From the NCBI GenBank assembly GCA_004017275.1, contig SAKE01000015.1, positions 62,001-126,000 on the forward strand: a DNA stretch of 64,000 bases. Direction: 5' to 3'. This document shows, piece by piece, positions 26,615 through 35,759 of the stretch; within the stretch, counting starts at the first letter, position 1, and the number at the start of each line of letters is the position of its first letter. Below the pieces are notes generated by a model, which was not told the origin of the DNA, did not search any database, and saw nothing but the letters and a program-made list of their open reading frames with translations. A program made the position numbers and the translations under genes. This DNA is from Mesorhizobium sp. (GTDB taxonomy: Bacteria > Pseudomonadota > Alphaproteobacteria > Rhizobiales > Rhizobiaceae).

Positions 26615-27562
26615 TCAGCCGCTCGCTTTGTCGAGTTCGGCCATGTCGTCGGCGGTCAGCTTCAGCGACGCTGCCTTGATCAGGCTGTCCATCTGCTCGG
26701 GCTTGGTGGCGCTGGCGATCGGTGCCGTGACGCCGGGCCGCGCGATCACCCAGGCAAGCACAATCTCCGCCTGCTTGGCCGAATGCCTGGCCGAAACCGC
26801 GTCCAGCGCCGCAAGGATGCGCATGCCGCGGGCATTGAGGTAGTCTTTCACCCCACCACCGCGCGGGCTTTGACCAAGATCGGCCTCGCTGCGGTATTTG
26901 CCGCTGAGAAAGCCCTTGGCCAGGCTGAAATAGGTAATGACGCCGATGTCCTCGGCTACGCACAGATCGCGCAAGGGTCCATCAAAGGACGAGCGGTCGT
27001 AGAGATTGTATTCCGGCTGCAGCACCTCGTAGCGCGGCAGGCTGCGCAGGCTCGCCACATCGAGTGCGGCACGCAACTGGGCGGCGTCGAGGTTCGAGCA
27101 GCCGGCATAACGGATCTTGCCCTTGGCGAGCAGCTTCTCGTAGGCGCCGAGGGTTTCCTCATAGGGCGTCGTCGGGTCCGGCCAGTGCGACAGATAGAGG
27201 TCGATGAATTCGGTCTGCAGCCGCTTCAGCGATGCGTCAACGGCCCTTTCGATGTAGGCAGCCGACAGATCCTTGTGCCCCTGCCCCATATCCGAACCAA
27301 CCTTGGTGATCACCACGACCTTGTCACGATTGCCACGGTCTTTCATCCATTTGCCGATGATGGTTTCCGATTCACCGCCCTCGTGGCCGGAGACCCAGCG
27401 CGAATAGGAGTCTGCCGTATCGACTGCATTGAAGCCGGCGCCGACGAAGCGGTCGAGCAGGTCGAAGGAGGTTTTCTCGTCAGCCGTCCAGCCGAAGACA
27501 TTGCCACCCAGAACCAGCGGCGCGATGGACAGGTCGGTGCGACCGAGACGACGTTTCTGCAA
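26615..27562 (-). CDS. Aldo/keto reductase
   Basis: A 315-residue NADPH-dependent TIM-barrel reductase. The catalytic Asp and Tyr lie in NAVDTADSYSRWV, the Lys in VVVITKVGSD and the His in YLSHWPDP. LAKGKIRYAGCSNLDA and the NADP-binding end SATKPEQMDSL are also present. A TTG start at 27562 (MQKRRLGRTDL) is chosen because GGAG lies seven bases before it; a second TTG at 27592 would add ten residues. The physiological substrate is unknown. Confidence 0.88.
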   Translation of the reverse strand: MQKRRLGRTDLSIAPLVLGGNVFGWTADEKTSFDLLDRFVGAGFNAVDTADSYSRWVSGHEGGESETIIGKWMKDRGNRDKVVVITKVGSDMGQGHKDLSAAYIERAVDASLKRLQTEFIDLYLSHWPDPTTPYEETLGAYEKLLAKGKIRYAGCSNLDAAQLRAALDVASLRSLPRYEVLQPEYNLYDRSSFDGPLRDLCVAEDIGVITYFSLAKGFLSGKYRSEADLGQSPRGGGVKDYLNARGMRILAALDAVSARHSAKQAEIVLAWVIARPGVTAPIASATKPEQMDSLIKAASLKLTADDMAELDKASG

Positions 27563-27939
27563 GGCTGATCTCCGGGATGACGGGGCAGGCAAATGGCGCC
27601 CGCGGGCTGAGGTTCGGACCCTAACCTAGGTCTTGCCTGATCGCGGTCAAAGGCCTTGCCGGCTTTTTCCGCAGAGCCAGCTTCACAAAGGCGCGACCCG
27701 GCGTGCCGCTGCCGGGCATGGAGCAGGATCAACGCGTCCATCCGTAGGGGTGGCTCGCCTGGTTCGAAACGAAGTCCGGGCAGAGGGCTCACCAGAACCC
27801 TCCGTGGCTCGCTTGATGTGAATTGGCAGTTTTTGCACATAGATTGTCAAATCTGCCAATTCTCATTTTTCCGGGGCGACCTAGCTTCCTGGCATTGTTG
27901 ACGCGGCGGTCGCGCCAACGTTCGCCATTGGAAGCTGAC
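27563..27939. other. Intergenic region between aldo/keto reductase and zinc-type reductase genes
   Basis: A 377-base stretch without a credible gene. Its centre is ordinary GC-rich sequence, while the last 120 bases are AT-richer and contain the long inverted repeat at 27820-27862. The region should hold the promoters of both divergent flanking genes, but no confident -35/-10 pair was found. Confidence 0.5.
27820..27862. promoter_or_regulatory. Perfect 10-bp inverted repeat, likely operator
   Basis: GAATTGGCAG (27820-27829) is mirrored exactly by CTGCCAATTC (27853-27862) with 23 bases between, so the arm centres are about 33 bases (three helical turns) apart. It lies 78 bases before the start codon at 27940 in an AT-rich stretch. 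This spacing suits a dimeric or tetrameric repressor binding on one face of DNA. No regulator gene is adjacent. Confidence 0.6.
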
Positions 27940-28920
27940 ATGAAAGCAATTGTATTCGACAGGATTGGTTCGCCACGGGACGTACTCCATCTCGACGACA
28001 TTCCCGTTCCCCAAATCGGCGACAATGAGGTGCTGGTCAGGATGGTTTCGGCCTCGATCAACCCTGGCGATTTCCTGTTCATCGAAAATCTCTATCCCGA
28101 GCCGAAGAAGCCGGTGTTTCCCCGGCAGGTGGCCGGAAACCACGGGGCCGGCATTGTCGAGCGGGCAGGTGCAAATGTCAGCCTTCGACCGGGCACGCTG
28201 GTCGCCTTTAGTTACTACAACAGCTGGGCCGAATACGCCGCCGTGCCCGCCAAGTGGCTGATCCCGTTGCCCGCGGATTATCCACTCGAACGGGCGGGGC
28301 AGATGGTCAATCCCATCACCGCATGGGACCTGCTGGACGATTCACGTGTCCAGCCCGGTCAGTGGCTGGCCGTCACTGCCGGCTATTCGTCGGTCTCGAC
28401 GATGGTCATGCAATTCGCCCAGCGGCGTGGCATCAATGTGTTGTCCGTGGTGCGGCGCGCGCATGACGGACTGGACCTGAAAATGATCGGCGCGAGCGCC
28501 GTCCTCGACCTCTCGGACCTCAAGGGCGACGTCCGGGAAACGGTTCTGGAGATGACCGGGGGTACCGGATTGAACGGCATCATCGACAATGTCGGCGGAC
28601 CCGTCAGCGGCGAACTGATCCGCAGCCTCGCAATGGGCGGCCAGATGGTCATCAATGGCGGCATGAGCACGGAACGCTATGAGCTGCATAATTTCGACGT
28701 GCTGCTTAGCGGTGTCGAAATCAGGGCCAACATCTATCGCTATTTCTTTTCGCCGCCCGTCGAGACCGACGGTCCGGTCCTGCGCCAGATTGTCGACGCC
28801 TTCGGCCAGCCGGAGTTCCATGTTCCCGTCGGCGGGCTTCACCCGTTGGCGTCCTTCAGGCTTGCCGTCACCAACAGCCTGGACCGAGCCGACCTCGGAA
28901 AGCAGATCTTCACGATGTAG
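27940..28920 (+). CDS. MDR-family zinc-independent alcohol dehydrogenase/enoyl reductase-like protein
   Basis: A 326-residue medium-chain dehydrogenase/reductase. The N-terminal GroES-like part (residues 1-125) has QVAGNHGAGIVERAG; the Rossmann part (about 130-270) includes LNGIIDNVGGPVSGELI and GGQMVINGG. The structural and catalytic zinc cysteines of alcohol dehydrogenases are absent, so it should act like a quinone oxidoreductase or 2-enoyl thioester reductase. The ATG at 27940 (MKAIVFDRIGSP) is the family-like start. The 3' end overlaps the converging chaC-like gene by 11 bases. Confidence 0.85.
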   Translation: MKAIVFDRIGSPRDVLHLDDIPVPQIGDNEVLVRMVSASINPGDFLFIENLYPEPKKPVFPRQVAGNHGAGIVERAGANVSLRPGTLVAFSYYNSWAEYAAVPAKWLIPLPADYPLERAGQMVNPITAWDLLDDSRVQPGQWLAVTAGYSSVSTMVMQFAQRRGINVLSVVRRAHDGLDLKMIGASAVLDLSDLKGDVRETVLEMTGGTGLNGIIDNVGGPVSGELIRSLAMGGQMVINGGMSTERYELHNFDVLLSGVEIRANIYRYFFSPPVETDGPVLRQIVDAFGQPEFHVPVGGLHPLASFRLAVTNSLDRADLGKQIFTM

Positions 28921-29440
28921 CGTTCGGCGCGACCAACCTTGCCACCTCTTCCAGCCAATGGTCGCGGATGCCTAGCGCCTCGAGATGCTCCAGCGTGCTC
29001 AGCACATAATCCTCGTTGATGCCGGATTGGCCGACCGCGCCGCGCACCACGGCCGCTGCCTCCGCCGCATCGAGCGCGCCGGCATATTGCTTGTGCTGGC
29101 GGTCGACGATGTAAGCCACCGCGTCGACCGTGCCGCCGTCGTCGAGGCGAATTTTGAGCATGCGTTCGAGATAGACATTGGTGACCAGCTCGCGCTCGCG
29201 CAGATAGGCGATGACCTCATCGCGCAAGTCGCCGGGAACGCGGAACGCCAGGCCGACGCAGGAGCCGCCACGATCGAGGCCGAGCACCAGTCCCGGTCGT
29301 TCACGCGTGCCGCGATGCACGAAGGAATAGACGCAGAGCGACCGGCGGTAGCCATGCAGGCGGGCGCGCTGTGTCTCGACATGCGCGAAACCCGGTCGCC
29401 AGATCAGCGAGCCATAGCCAAACACCCAAAAATCGCCCAT
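28910..29440 (-). CDS. chaC: ChaC-like gamma-glutamylcyclotransferase
   Basis: A 176-residue protein that should release 5-oxoproline from glutathione (gamma-Glu-Cys-Gly). The substrate-binding FGYGSLIWRPGF is at residues 6-17, and a general-acid glutamate candidate is in AYLRERELVTNVYLERM. GLDRGGSCVGLAFRV fits the cyclotransferase barrel. MGDFWVFGYG at 29440 is the likely start; an ATG eleven codons upstream precedes unrelated sequence. It converges with and overlaps the preceding dehydrogenase gene. Confidence 0.87.
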   Translation of the reverse strand: MGDFWVFGYGSLIWRPGFAHVETQRARLHGYRRSLCVYSFVHRGTRERPGLVLGLDRGGSCVGLAFRVPGDLRDEVIAYLRERELVTNVYLERMLKIRLDDGGTVDAVAYIVDRQHKQYAGALDAAEAAAVVRGAVGQSGINEDYVLSTLEHLEALGIRDHWLEEVARLVAPNATS

Positions 29441-29592
29441 ATCGCCGCGCCTGATTGCAAAAGATGCCAACACCGCACCGGGGACCGGTGTTTTTTCCGC
29501 CCGTCCCGTCTAACTATTCGTCTCTGTCTACCTATCGTTGGCGGAATCGACTTGTCCGTCCGCAACATCCATGCGTTAACGAGAGCCAAAGC

Positions 29593-30591
29593 ATGACGTC
29601 AAGTGACGAACGCCAGCCGAGTAGTCGTCGCCGCCTGTTCTGGCTTGCCGCGTTCATCGTCGTGCTGTTTGCCATCTACAGCGGCGGCTGGTTCTATTTG
29701 GCTGACCGGGTCAGGAGCGAAGCCGATAAGGCGGTCGCCACGCTCAACAAGAATGGCGTCGAGGCCGGCTGCGCCAACCTCCAGGTCAGCGGCTATCCCC
29801 TGAGCTTTACCGTCTCCTGCGACAACCTGGCCTACGAGGACGATGCCAGGAACATCGCAGCCTCGGCCGGCAGCTTTAGCGCAGTCGCCCAGATCATCCA
29901 GCCTCTGTCACCGGTCGCCAATCTGCGCGGTCCGCTCAGGACCTCGGTTCCGGACATGATGCCGCTGTGGATCGACTGGGACAATCTGCAGGCCAATTTC
30001 AAATTGTGGTGGCCGCTGCCGCGCCAGATCTCGCTGCAGGCCGAGGGTCTGTCCGGCCAGACCGATCCGGCCGACGATACCGATCCGGTGCAATTGTTCA
30101 GCGCCGGCAAGGCCACCGGCCAGTTGCAGCCAAATGGGGCAGATATCGACTATGTCGGCAGTTTTGGCGATCTCGAGATCGACCCTGAGGCGATCGGCGG
30201 GCGCGTGCTGCCGGCGCTCGATGCCAGCGGCGACCTCACGCTGAAGAACGGCTCCGCGCTGATCGGCACGCAAGTGAAGAGCCTGCGCGGCCAGGCAATC
30301 GAAATCCGCAACCTCGATTTGTCGTCGGGCACGGCACGCATCACCGTTTCGGGATCGCTCTCGGTCGATGCCGAAGGCCTTGTCAACGCCGATCTCATGA
30401 TCAAGCTTAAGGACCCGAAGGCGGTGGCGGCTATCCTCGGCGACGCCATACCCGAGCAGAAAAACCAGATCGAGCAGGGCTTTTCTGCCCTGGCGGTGCT
30501 CGGCAACGAACCATCGATGCCGCTGAAGGTGGTCAAGGGCAAGGCCTCGCTCGGCTTCATTCCGCTGGGCAAGATCAAGCCGGTAGAATAG
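29593..30591 (+). CDS. DUF2125 domain-containing periplasmic protein
   Basis: A 332-residue protein anchored by one N-terminal helix (about residues 16-38, LFWLAAFIVVLFAIYSGGWF) and otherwise periplasmic. EAGCANLQVSGYPLSFTVSC is the recognisable DUF2125 start and contains two cysteines that could pair. The rest is rich in beta-strand-like alternation, resembling AsmA-type domains. Function is unknown. The ATG at 29593 follows GAGAGCC. A PfkB kinase gene starts eight bases after its stop, so the two are probably co-transcribed. Confidence 0.83.
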   Translation: MTSSDERQPSSRRRLFWLAAFIVVLFAIYSGGWFYLADRVRSEADKAVATLNKNGVEAGCANLQVSGYPLSFTVSCDNLAYEDDARNIAASAGSFSAVAQIIQPLSPVANLRGPLRTSVPDMMPLWIDWDNLQANFKLWWPLPRQISLQAEGLSGQTDPADDTDPVQLFSAGKATGQLQPNGADIDYVGSFGDLEIDPEAIGGRVLPALDASGDLTLKNGSALIGTQVKSLRGQAIEIRNLDLSSGTARITVSGSLSVDAEGLVNADLMIKLKDPKAVAAILGDAIPEQKNQIEQGFSALAVLGNEPSMPLKVVKGKASLGFIPLGKIKPVE

Positions 30592-30598
30592 CTCCATT

Positions 30599-31522
30599 AT
30601 GGCAAGACCCGTGAAGCTGCTGAGTGTTGGCGCACTGACGCTGGACACCATCCTGCGTGTCGAGACACTGCCCGTGCATCAGGGCAAGTTCATCGCCTCC
30701 GACGGCGTCCAGATTGCGTCGGGCATGGCCACGAGCGCTGCCTGCGCCGCGCATCGCCTGGGCGCCGACGTGTCGCTGTGGGCGAGCGCCGGCGACGATG
30801 CCGTGGCCGACCAGCTCATCGCCGGTATCGAGGCCGAAGGCGTCGATTGCAGCTTTGTGCGCCGCGTCAGGGGCGCCCGCTCGGCGCTGGCATCGATCCT
30901 GGTCGACGCGCATGGCGAGCGCATCATCGTGCCGTTCTATGACAGGCTTGCCCAGGCCGATCCCGAAGCCTTGCCGGTCGCCGACCTCACCGCATTCGAC
31001 GCCGTGCTGGTCGACGTCCGTTGGCCAGGTGCGGCGGCACTCGCCCTCAATGCGGCACGCGCCCTCGGCCATCCGGCGATCCTCGATGCCGACACCGCGT
31101 CGCTGGAGGTCCTGGAACAGCTGTTGCCGCTCGCCACGCACATCGTCGCTTCTGAGCCGGCGGCGCGCATTGTCTGCGGCCAGGCGCTCGATCCGGAAAC
31201 GGCTTGCGCCGATCTCGCCAGCCGCACCGACGCCTTTGTCGCGGTGACCGGCGGCGCGGCGGGCAGTTGGTGGCACGACCGTCGCGCAGGCTGTGTGCGC
31301 CATGTCGCGGCGCCAAGGATCAAGGCGGTTGACACGCTGGCCGCCGGCGACGTCTTTCACGGCGCCTTCGCTGTAGGACTGGCAGAAGCCATGCCGGTCG
31401 AGCAGGCTTTGCGCTTTGCCAGTGCGGCCGCCGCACTCAAATGCCTGCGCTTTGGCGGTAGGCTGGGCGCGCCAAATAGGGCCGAGACGCTGGCCATGGT
31501 TGCCGCGACCTGGCCGGCCTGA
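30599..31522 (+). CDS. PfkB-family carbohydrate kinase
   Basis: A 307-residue ribokinase-fold sugar kinase. The N-terminal GALTLDTILRV and the glycine pair in SGMATSAACAAHRLGADV bind substrate. The C-terminal signature VDTLAAGDVFHGAFAVGLAE carries the anion hole and the catalytic aspartate in AAGD. The sugar is unknown; ribose, 2-keto-3-deoxygluconate and others are candidates. It follows the DUF2125 gene by eight bases. Length is normal. Confidence 0.88.
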   Translation: MARPVKLLSVGALTLDTILRVETLPVHQGKFIASDGVQIASGMATSAACAAHRLGADVSLWASAGDDAVADQLIAGIEAEGVDCSFVRRVRGARSALASILVDAHGERIIVPFYDRLAQADPEALPVADLTAFDAVLVDVRWPGAAALALNAARALGHPAILDADTASLEVLEQLLPLATHIVASEPAARIVCGQALDPETACADLASRTDAFVAVTGGAAGSWWHDRRAGCVRHVAAPRIKAVDTLAAGDVFHGAFAVGLAEAMPVEQALRFASAAAALKCLRFGGRLGAPNRAETLAMVAATWPA

Positions 31523-31528
31523 AACAGT

Positions 31529-32464
31529 TTAGTTTTTTGCCGGATGTTCAACCGCCTGGCGGCCGAAGTCGGGCACGTCGATGTCCTGACCGGCCTCGAT
31601 AATCGAGCGGCGCACGGCGCGGGTGCGGGTGAACAGGTCGAAGAGTTTTTCGCCGTCGCCCCAGCGGATCGCGCGTTGCAACGACGCCAGATCTTCCGAA
31701 AACCGCGCCAGCATTTCGAGGATGGCGTCCTTGTTGTGCAGGCACACGTCGCGCCACATGGTCGGATCGGAGGCCGCGAGGCGGGTAAAGTCGCGAAAAC
31801 CGGAAGCCGAATATTTGATCACTTCGGACTTGGTCACCGACTGCAGATCATCGGCGGTGCCGACGATGTTGTAGGCGATGATGTGCGGCAGGTGCGAGAC
31901 GATGGCCAGAGTCATGTCGTGATGCTGCGGGTCCATCGTGTCGATGTTGGCGCCGCAACGACGCCAGAATTCCGACAGCCGCTCCAGCGCATCCGGGTCG
32001 GTATCGGGCACCGGCGTGAAGATGCACCAGCGATTGTCGAACAGGTCGGCGAAGCCGGCATCGGGGCCGGATTTTTCAGTGCCGGCCAGTGGGTGGCCAG
32101 GGATGAAATGGACGCCGGCTGGCACATAAGGCTGCATCTGCGCGATGACCGATGCCTTGGTCGAGCCGACATCGGTGAGGATCGCGCCCGGCTTCAGCGC
32201 CGGCGCGATTTCCTCGGCCACCGCGCCGGACGAGCCGACCGGCACCGAGACGATGACCAGATCGGCATCACGGACCGCTTCCCTCGCATCGGTGGTGTAG
32301 CTATCGCCCAGCCCAAGTTGCTTTGCGCGCGCCAGCGTCGCGGCGCTGCGGGTCGAGATGGCGACGTGACCAGCCAGACCCTCGCGGCGGATGACGCGAG
32401 CCAGCGATGAGCCGATCAGGCCGATGCCGACCAGCGCGATCTTTTCAAACATCGGTGATGTCAT
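31529..32464 (-). CDS. Prephenate/arogenate dehydrogenase family protein
   Basis: A 311-residue NAD(P)-dependent TyrA-type enzyme of tyrosine synthesis. The Rossmann loop VGIGLIGSSLARVI is near residues 12-25, VIVSVPVGSSG near 70-80, and the catalytic histidine region HPLAGTEKSGPDAG near 128-141. DPQHHDMTLAIVSHLPH is also family-typical. No fused chorismate mutase or ACT domain is present. It begins six bases after hisC on the same strand. The two likely form an operon in which the HisC-type aminotransferase may also serve tyrosine and phenylalanine formation. Confidence 0.9.
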   Translation of the reverse strand: MTSPMFEKIALVGIGLIGSSLARVIRREGLAGHVAISTRSAATLARAKQLGLGDSYTTDAREAVRDADLVIVSVPVGSSGAVAEEIAPALKPGAILTDVGSTKASVIAQMQPYVPAGVHFIPGHPLAGTEKSGPDAGFADLFDNRWCIFTPVPDTDPDALERLSEFWRRCGANIDTMDPQHHDMTLAIVSHLPHIIAYNIVGTADDLQSVTKSEVIKYSASGFRDFTRLAASDPTMWRDVCLHNKDAILEMLARFSEDLASLQRAIRWGDGEKLFDLFTRTRAVRRSIIEAGQDIDVPDFGRQAVEHPAKN

Positions 32465-32470
32465 GGTGTT

Positions 32471-33580
32471 CTAGCTTTTCAGGAATGTCGTGAGTGCGGC
32501 GACAACGCCGCGATTGGCCTCTTCGGTGCCGACGGTCATGCGCAGCGCGTTGGGAAAGCCATAGCCGGAAACGCGCCGCAAGATATAGCCGCGTGCCGTC
32601 AGATAGTCGTCCGCCGCTGCTGCGGAATGTTTCTGATCGTTGGGAAAGTGGATGAGGATGAAATTGCCGACGCTGGGTGTCACCCTCAGTCCAAGCTTTG
32701 TGAACTCCTCACTCAGCCAGGCCAGCCAGGTCTCGTTGTGAGCCACGCTGCGCTCGACATGGGCGCGGTCGCGGATCGCGGCGATGCCGGCCTCGATGGC
32801 TGTCGCATTGACGTTGAAGGGACCGCGCACGCGGTTGATAGCATCAACGATATGCATTGGCGCATACATCCAGCCGATCCGCGCCCCGCCAAGGCCGATC
32901 TTGGAGAAGGTTCGGGTCATCACCACGTTTTCAGTGCCGCCGACCAGTTCGATGCCGGCTTCATAGTCGTTGCGGCGGACATATTCGGCATAGGCCGCGT
33001 CGAGCACCAGAAGCACGTGCCTGGGCAGACCGGCATGCAACCGGCGCACCTCCTGAAACGGCACATAGGTGCCGGTCGGGTTGTTGGGATTGGCCAGGAA
33101 CACGATTTTCGTGCGCGGCGTGACGGCAGCAAGGATGGCGTCGATGTCGGCGCGCTCGTCTCTTTCCTTGATCGTCACCGGAACGGCACCGGCCGACTGG
33201 ATGTAGATCTTGTAGACCATGAAGGCATGTTCGGTGATGACAGCCTCGTCGCCGGGCGCCAGATAGGTCTGCGCCAACAGGCCGAGGATTTCGTCGGAGC
33301 CGTTGGAACAGATGATATTCTGAGGATTGAGGCCATGCACCTCGGCGATCGCTTCACGCAGCCGCCTGGCGGTGCCGTCGGGATAGACGTCGAGCCTTCC
33401 GGCGATCTCGCGCGCGGCTTCGATCGCCTTTGGTGACGGACCGAGCGGATTCTCGTTCGAGGACAGCTTGTAGATCTTGGCGACGCCGGCGGGCGCTGTG
33501 CTCTTGCCCGGCACATAGGCGTCGATGTCCATGATGCCCGCGCGCGGGGTTGGACGTGCCTTGTCCGGTGTCTGGCTCAT
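32471..33580 (-). CDS. hisC: Histidinol-phosphate aminotransferase family protein
   Basis: A 369-residue PLP aminotransferase (class I/II, HisC subfamily). [16 protein letters not shown] near residue 40, the substrate-binding NPNNPTGTY near 165, the PLP aspartate in [10 protein letters not shown] and the Schiff-base lysine in [14 protein letters not shown] near 230 are all present. [12 protein letters not shown] at 33580 is the likely start. As it precedes a tyrosine-pathway dehydrogenase, it may be the aromatic or dual-function paralogue rather than the histidine-operon enzyme. It is divergent from metX. Confidence 0.87.
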   Translation of the reverse strand: MSQTPDKARPTPRAGIMDIDAYVPGKSTAPAGVAKIYKLSSNENPLGPSPKAIEAAREIAGRLDVYPDGTARRLREAIAEVHGLNPQNIICSNGSDEILGLLAQTYLAPGDEAVITEHAFMVYKIYIQSAGAVPVTIKERDERADIDAILAAVTPRTKIVFLANPNNPTGTYVPFQEVRRLHAGLPRHVLLVLDAAYAEYVRRNDYEAGIELVGGTENVVMTRTFSKIGLGGARIGWMYAPMHIVDAINRVRGPFNVNATAIEAGIAAIRDRAHVERSVAHNETWLAWLSEEFTKLGLRVTPSVGNFILIHFPNDQKHSAAAADDYLTARGYILRRVSGYGFPNALRMTVGTEEANRGVVAALTTFLKS

Positions 33581-33683
33581 GTCGCAAAATCCGTCGAGAA
33601 CGCTTCCGCAGGGAAGCCGCAGCGGAAATACAAGCCGTAGCCCGCAATGTCGAGAGGTGAGAGCTGAGGACCAGGGCTGGCCG

Positions 33684-33711
33684 TTGACGCCGGCGCGCCA
33701 CGGCCCTAGAA
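33684..33711 (+). promoter_or_regulatory. Sigma-70-type promoter for the metX riboswitch transcript
   Basis: TTGACG (33684-33689) and CTAGAA (33706-33711) are separated by 16 bases. The predicted start around 33717-33719 would put the 5' end of the RNA a few bases before the SAM-II P1 stem, as expected for a riboswitch leader. The match is moderate. Confidence 0.5.
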
Positions 33712-33713
33712 GA

Positions 33714-33780
33714 GGTGACTTCCGTGGTGATTTGGCCGGTCGGCTTGCAGCCACGTTAAACAACTTGCTAAAGGGCCGTT
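33714..33780 (+). ncRNA. SAM-II riboswitch upstream of metX
   Basis: The conserved SAM-II core is present almost letter for letter: GTGATTTGGC, then CGGCTTGCAGCCACGTTAAA, then GCTAAAG. P1 pairs CGTGG (33723-33727) with CCACG (33751-33755). The GGCC at 33734-33737 can form pseudoknot pairs with GGCC near 33774-33777. SAM-II binds S-adenosylmethionine and is known before metA/metX genes of alphaproteobacteria, exactly this context. It is followed by an intrinsic terminator, pointing to transcriptional control. Confidence 0.93.
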
Positions 33781-33790
33781 TGCATCCTGT

Positions 33791-33822
33791 AACCGGCTTT
33801 GCGATCGCAATGCCGGTTTTTT
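33791..33822 (+). terminator. Intrinsic terminator of the SAM-II expression platform
   Basis: AACCGGC...GCCGGTT arms flank TTTGCGATCGCAAT, giving a stem of about 13 pairs with one T-T mismatch and a self-complementary centre. It is followed directly by TTTTTTG. It lies between the aptamer and the metX start codon, so read-through would depend on SAM not being bound. Confidence 0.85.
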
Positions 33823-33905
33823 GTTGTCCGCGCCGGCCGGACACCACATTGGCATCGATTTTCGAAGTGCACGGTGCCGTGGATGCAAAGTGTGAGATGG
33901 ATGTC

Positions 33906-35075
33906 ATGGCCGTTCTGCGCGCCCGCAAACCCAACAACGAGGCCGACCAGCCGTCGAGTCCGGTTTTGCGTTTTGGGTCCGACAAGCCGCTCAAGCTGGA
34001 CGCCGGCACGCTGTTGTCGCCGTTCCAGATCGCCTACCAGACCTACGGCACGTTGAACGATGCCCGTTCCAACGCCATTCTCGTCTGCCATGCGCTGACC
34101 GGCGACCAGCACGTCGCCAGCACCAATCCGGTGACCGGGAAGCCGGGCTGGTGGGAGGTGCTGATCGGCCCCGGCAAGATCATCGACACCAGCCGCTTCT
34201 TCGTCATCTGCTCCAACGTCATCGGCGGTTGTCTCGGTTCCACCGGCCCCGCCTCGACCAATCCCGCCACCGGCAAGCCCTACGGGCTCGACCTGCCTGT
34301 TATCACCATCCGCGACATGGTGCGGGCGCAGCAAATGCTGATCGATCATTTCGGCATCGAAAAGCTGTTCAGCGTGCTCGGCGGCTCGATGGGCGGCATG
34401 CAGGTGCTGGAATGGGCGTCGAGCTATCCGGAGCGCGTCTTTTCGGCACTGCCGATCGCCACCGGCGCGCGCCATTCCTCGCAGAACATTGCCTTCCATG
34501 AGGTCGGCCGGCAAGCCGTCATGGCCGATCCGGACTGGCATGGCGGCAAATATTTCGAGCACGGCAAACGCCCGGAAAAGGGCTTGGCGGTGGCGCGCAT
34601 GGCCGCCCACATCACCTATCTGTCGGAAGCCGCCCTGCACCGGAAATTCGGCCGCAATCTGCAGGACCGCGAAGCGTTGACCTTCGGCTTCGACGCCGAC
34701 TTTCAGATCGAAAGCTATTTGCGCCACCAGGGCATGACCTTCGTCGACCGCTTCGACGCCAATTCCTACCTCTACATGACGCGGTCGATGGACTATTTCG
34801 ACCTTGCCGCCGACCATGGCGGCCGGTTGGCCGATGCCTTTGCCGGCACGAAAACCCGTTTCTGCCTGGTGTCCTTCACGTCGGATTGGCTGTTTCCGAC
34901 CGAAGAGAGCCGCTCGATCGTGCATGCGCTGAACGCCGCCGGCGCATCGGTGTCCTTCGTCGAGATCGAGACCGACCGCGGCCATGACGCCTTCCTGCTC
35001 GACGAGCCGGAATTGTTTGCCGCCATCAACGGCTTCATCGGCTCGGCGGCCCGGGCGAGAGGGCTGAGCGCATGA
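33906..35075 (+). CDS. metX: Homoserine O-acetyltransferase (MetX)
   Basis: A 389-residue alpha/beta-hydrolase-fold enzyme that acylates homoserine in methionine synthesis. The nucleophile elbow [10 protein letters not shown] is near residue 155, with the catalytic Asp in SFTSDWLFP and the His in [21 protein letters not shown] forms the oxyanion region. [10 protein letters not shown] at 33906 is taken as start; an in-frame ATG at 33897 is an alternative. Expression should fall when SAM is high, through the SAM-II riboswitch. metW follows, as is usual in proteobacteria. Confidence 0.95.
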   Translation: MAVLRARKPNNEADQPSSPVLRFGSDKPLKLDAGTLLSPFQIAYQTYGTLNDARSNAILVCHALTGDQHVASTNPVTGKPGWWEVLIGPGKIIDTSRFFVICSNVIGGCLGSTGPASTNPATGKPYGLDLPVITIRDMVRAQQMLIDHFGIEKLFSVLGGSMGGMQVLEWASSYPERVFSALPIATGARHSSQNIAFHEVGRQAVMADPDWHGGKYFEHGKRPEKGLAVARMAAHITYLSEAALHRKFGRNLQDREALTFGFDADFQIESYLRHQGMTFVDRFDANSYLYMTRSMDYFDLAADHGGRLADAFAGTKTRFCLVSFTSDWLFPTEESRSIVHALNAAGASVSFVEIETDRGHDAFLLDEPELFAAINGFIGSAARARGLSA

Positions 35076-35136
35076 CTCCGGAAAATTGCAGACTTGTCCC
35101 TCCGGGATTGTGCACCATACAGGAGGCGGAGACATC

Positions 35137-35751
35137 ATGAGCGTCAACGGCAGCCAGCGCGTCGACCTCGAGGTCGTCGCCAACCTCATCCCGCCGCAAT
35201 CGCGCGTGCTCGATGTCGGCTCGGGCGACGGCTCGCTGCTCGAGCTCTTGCAGGACACCAAGCAGGTCGACGGCCGTGGACTTGAGCTGTCTCAGCGCGG
35301 CGTCAACGAATGCGTGGCGCGCGGCCTCTCGGTCATCCAGGGCGATGCCGACAAGGACCTGGAATTCTATCCCGACAAGGGTTTTGACTTCGTCGTCCTG
35401 TCGCAGACGCTGCAGGCCACCCGCAACCCGAAGCTGGTGCTCGACGAACTGCTCAGGATCGGCAACCGCGCCATCGTCTCCTTCCCCAATTTCGGCCATT
35501 GGCGGGTGCGTCTGTCGCTGTTCCTCAACGGCCGCATGCCGGTGACCAAGGACCTGCCCTATTCCTGGTACGACACGCCCAACATCCACTTCTGCACCAT
35601 CCGCGATTTCGTCAATCTGTGCGACGAGCTCGGCGCCACCGTCGAAAAGGCAACCGCGCTCGATGCCAATGGCCAGAGGATCGGGTTGTCGATGCCGTGG
35701 TGGTTCTGGAATTTCTTCGGCCAGCAGGCGGTTTTCTTATTGAAGCGGTGA
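35137..35751 (+). CDS. metW: Methionine biosynthesis protein MetW
   Basis: A 204-residue SAM-methyltransferase-fold protein that partners MetX. Motif I reads VLDVGSGDGSLLELL near residue 25, and LELSQRGVNECVARGLSVI follows. DLPYSWYDTPNIHFCT near residue 145 and MPWWFWNFFGQQAVFLL at the end are strongly conserved in MetW. The ATG at 35137 has AGGAGG eleven bases upstream, a strong reason to reject the longer frame. It lies 61 bases after metX and shares its riboswitch-controlled transcript. Confidence 0.95.
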   Translation: MSVNGSQRVDLEVVANLIPPQSRVLDVGSGDGSLLELLQDTKQVDGRGLELSQRGVNECVARGLSVIQGDADKDLEFYPDKGFDFVVLSQTLQATRNPKLVLDELLRIGNRAIVSFPNFGHWRVRLSLFLNGRMPVTKDLPYSWYDTPNIHFCTIRDFVNLCDELGATVEKATALDANGQRIGLSMPWWFWNFFGQQAVFLLKR

Positions 35752-35759
35752 GCCGCAAG

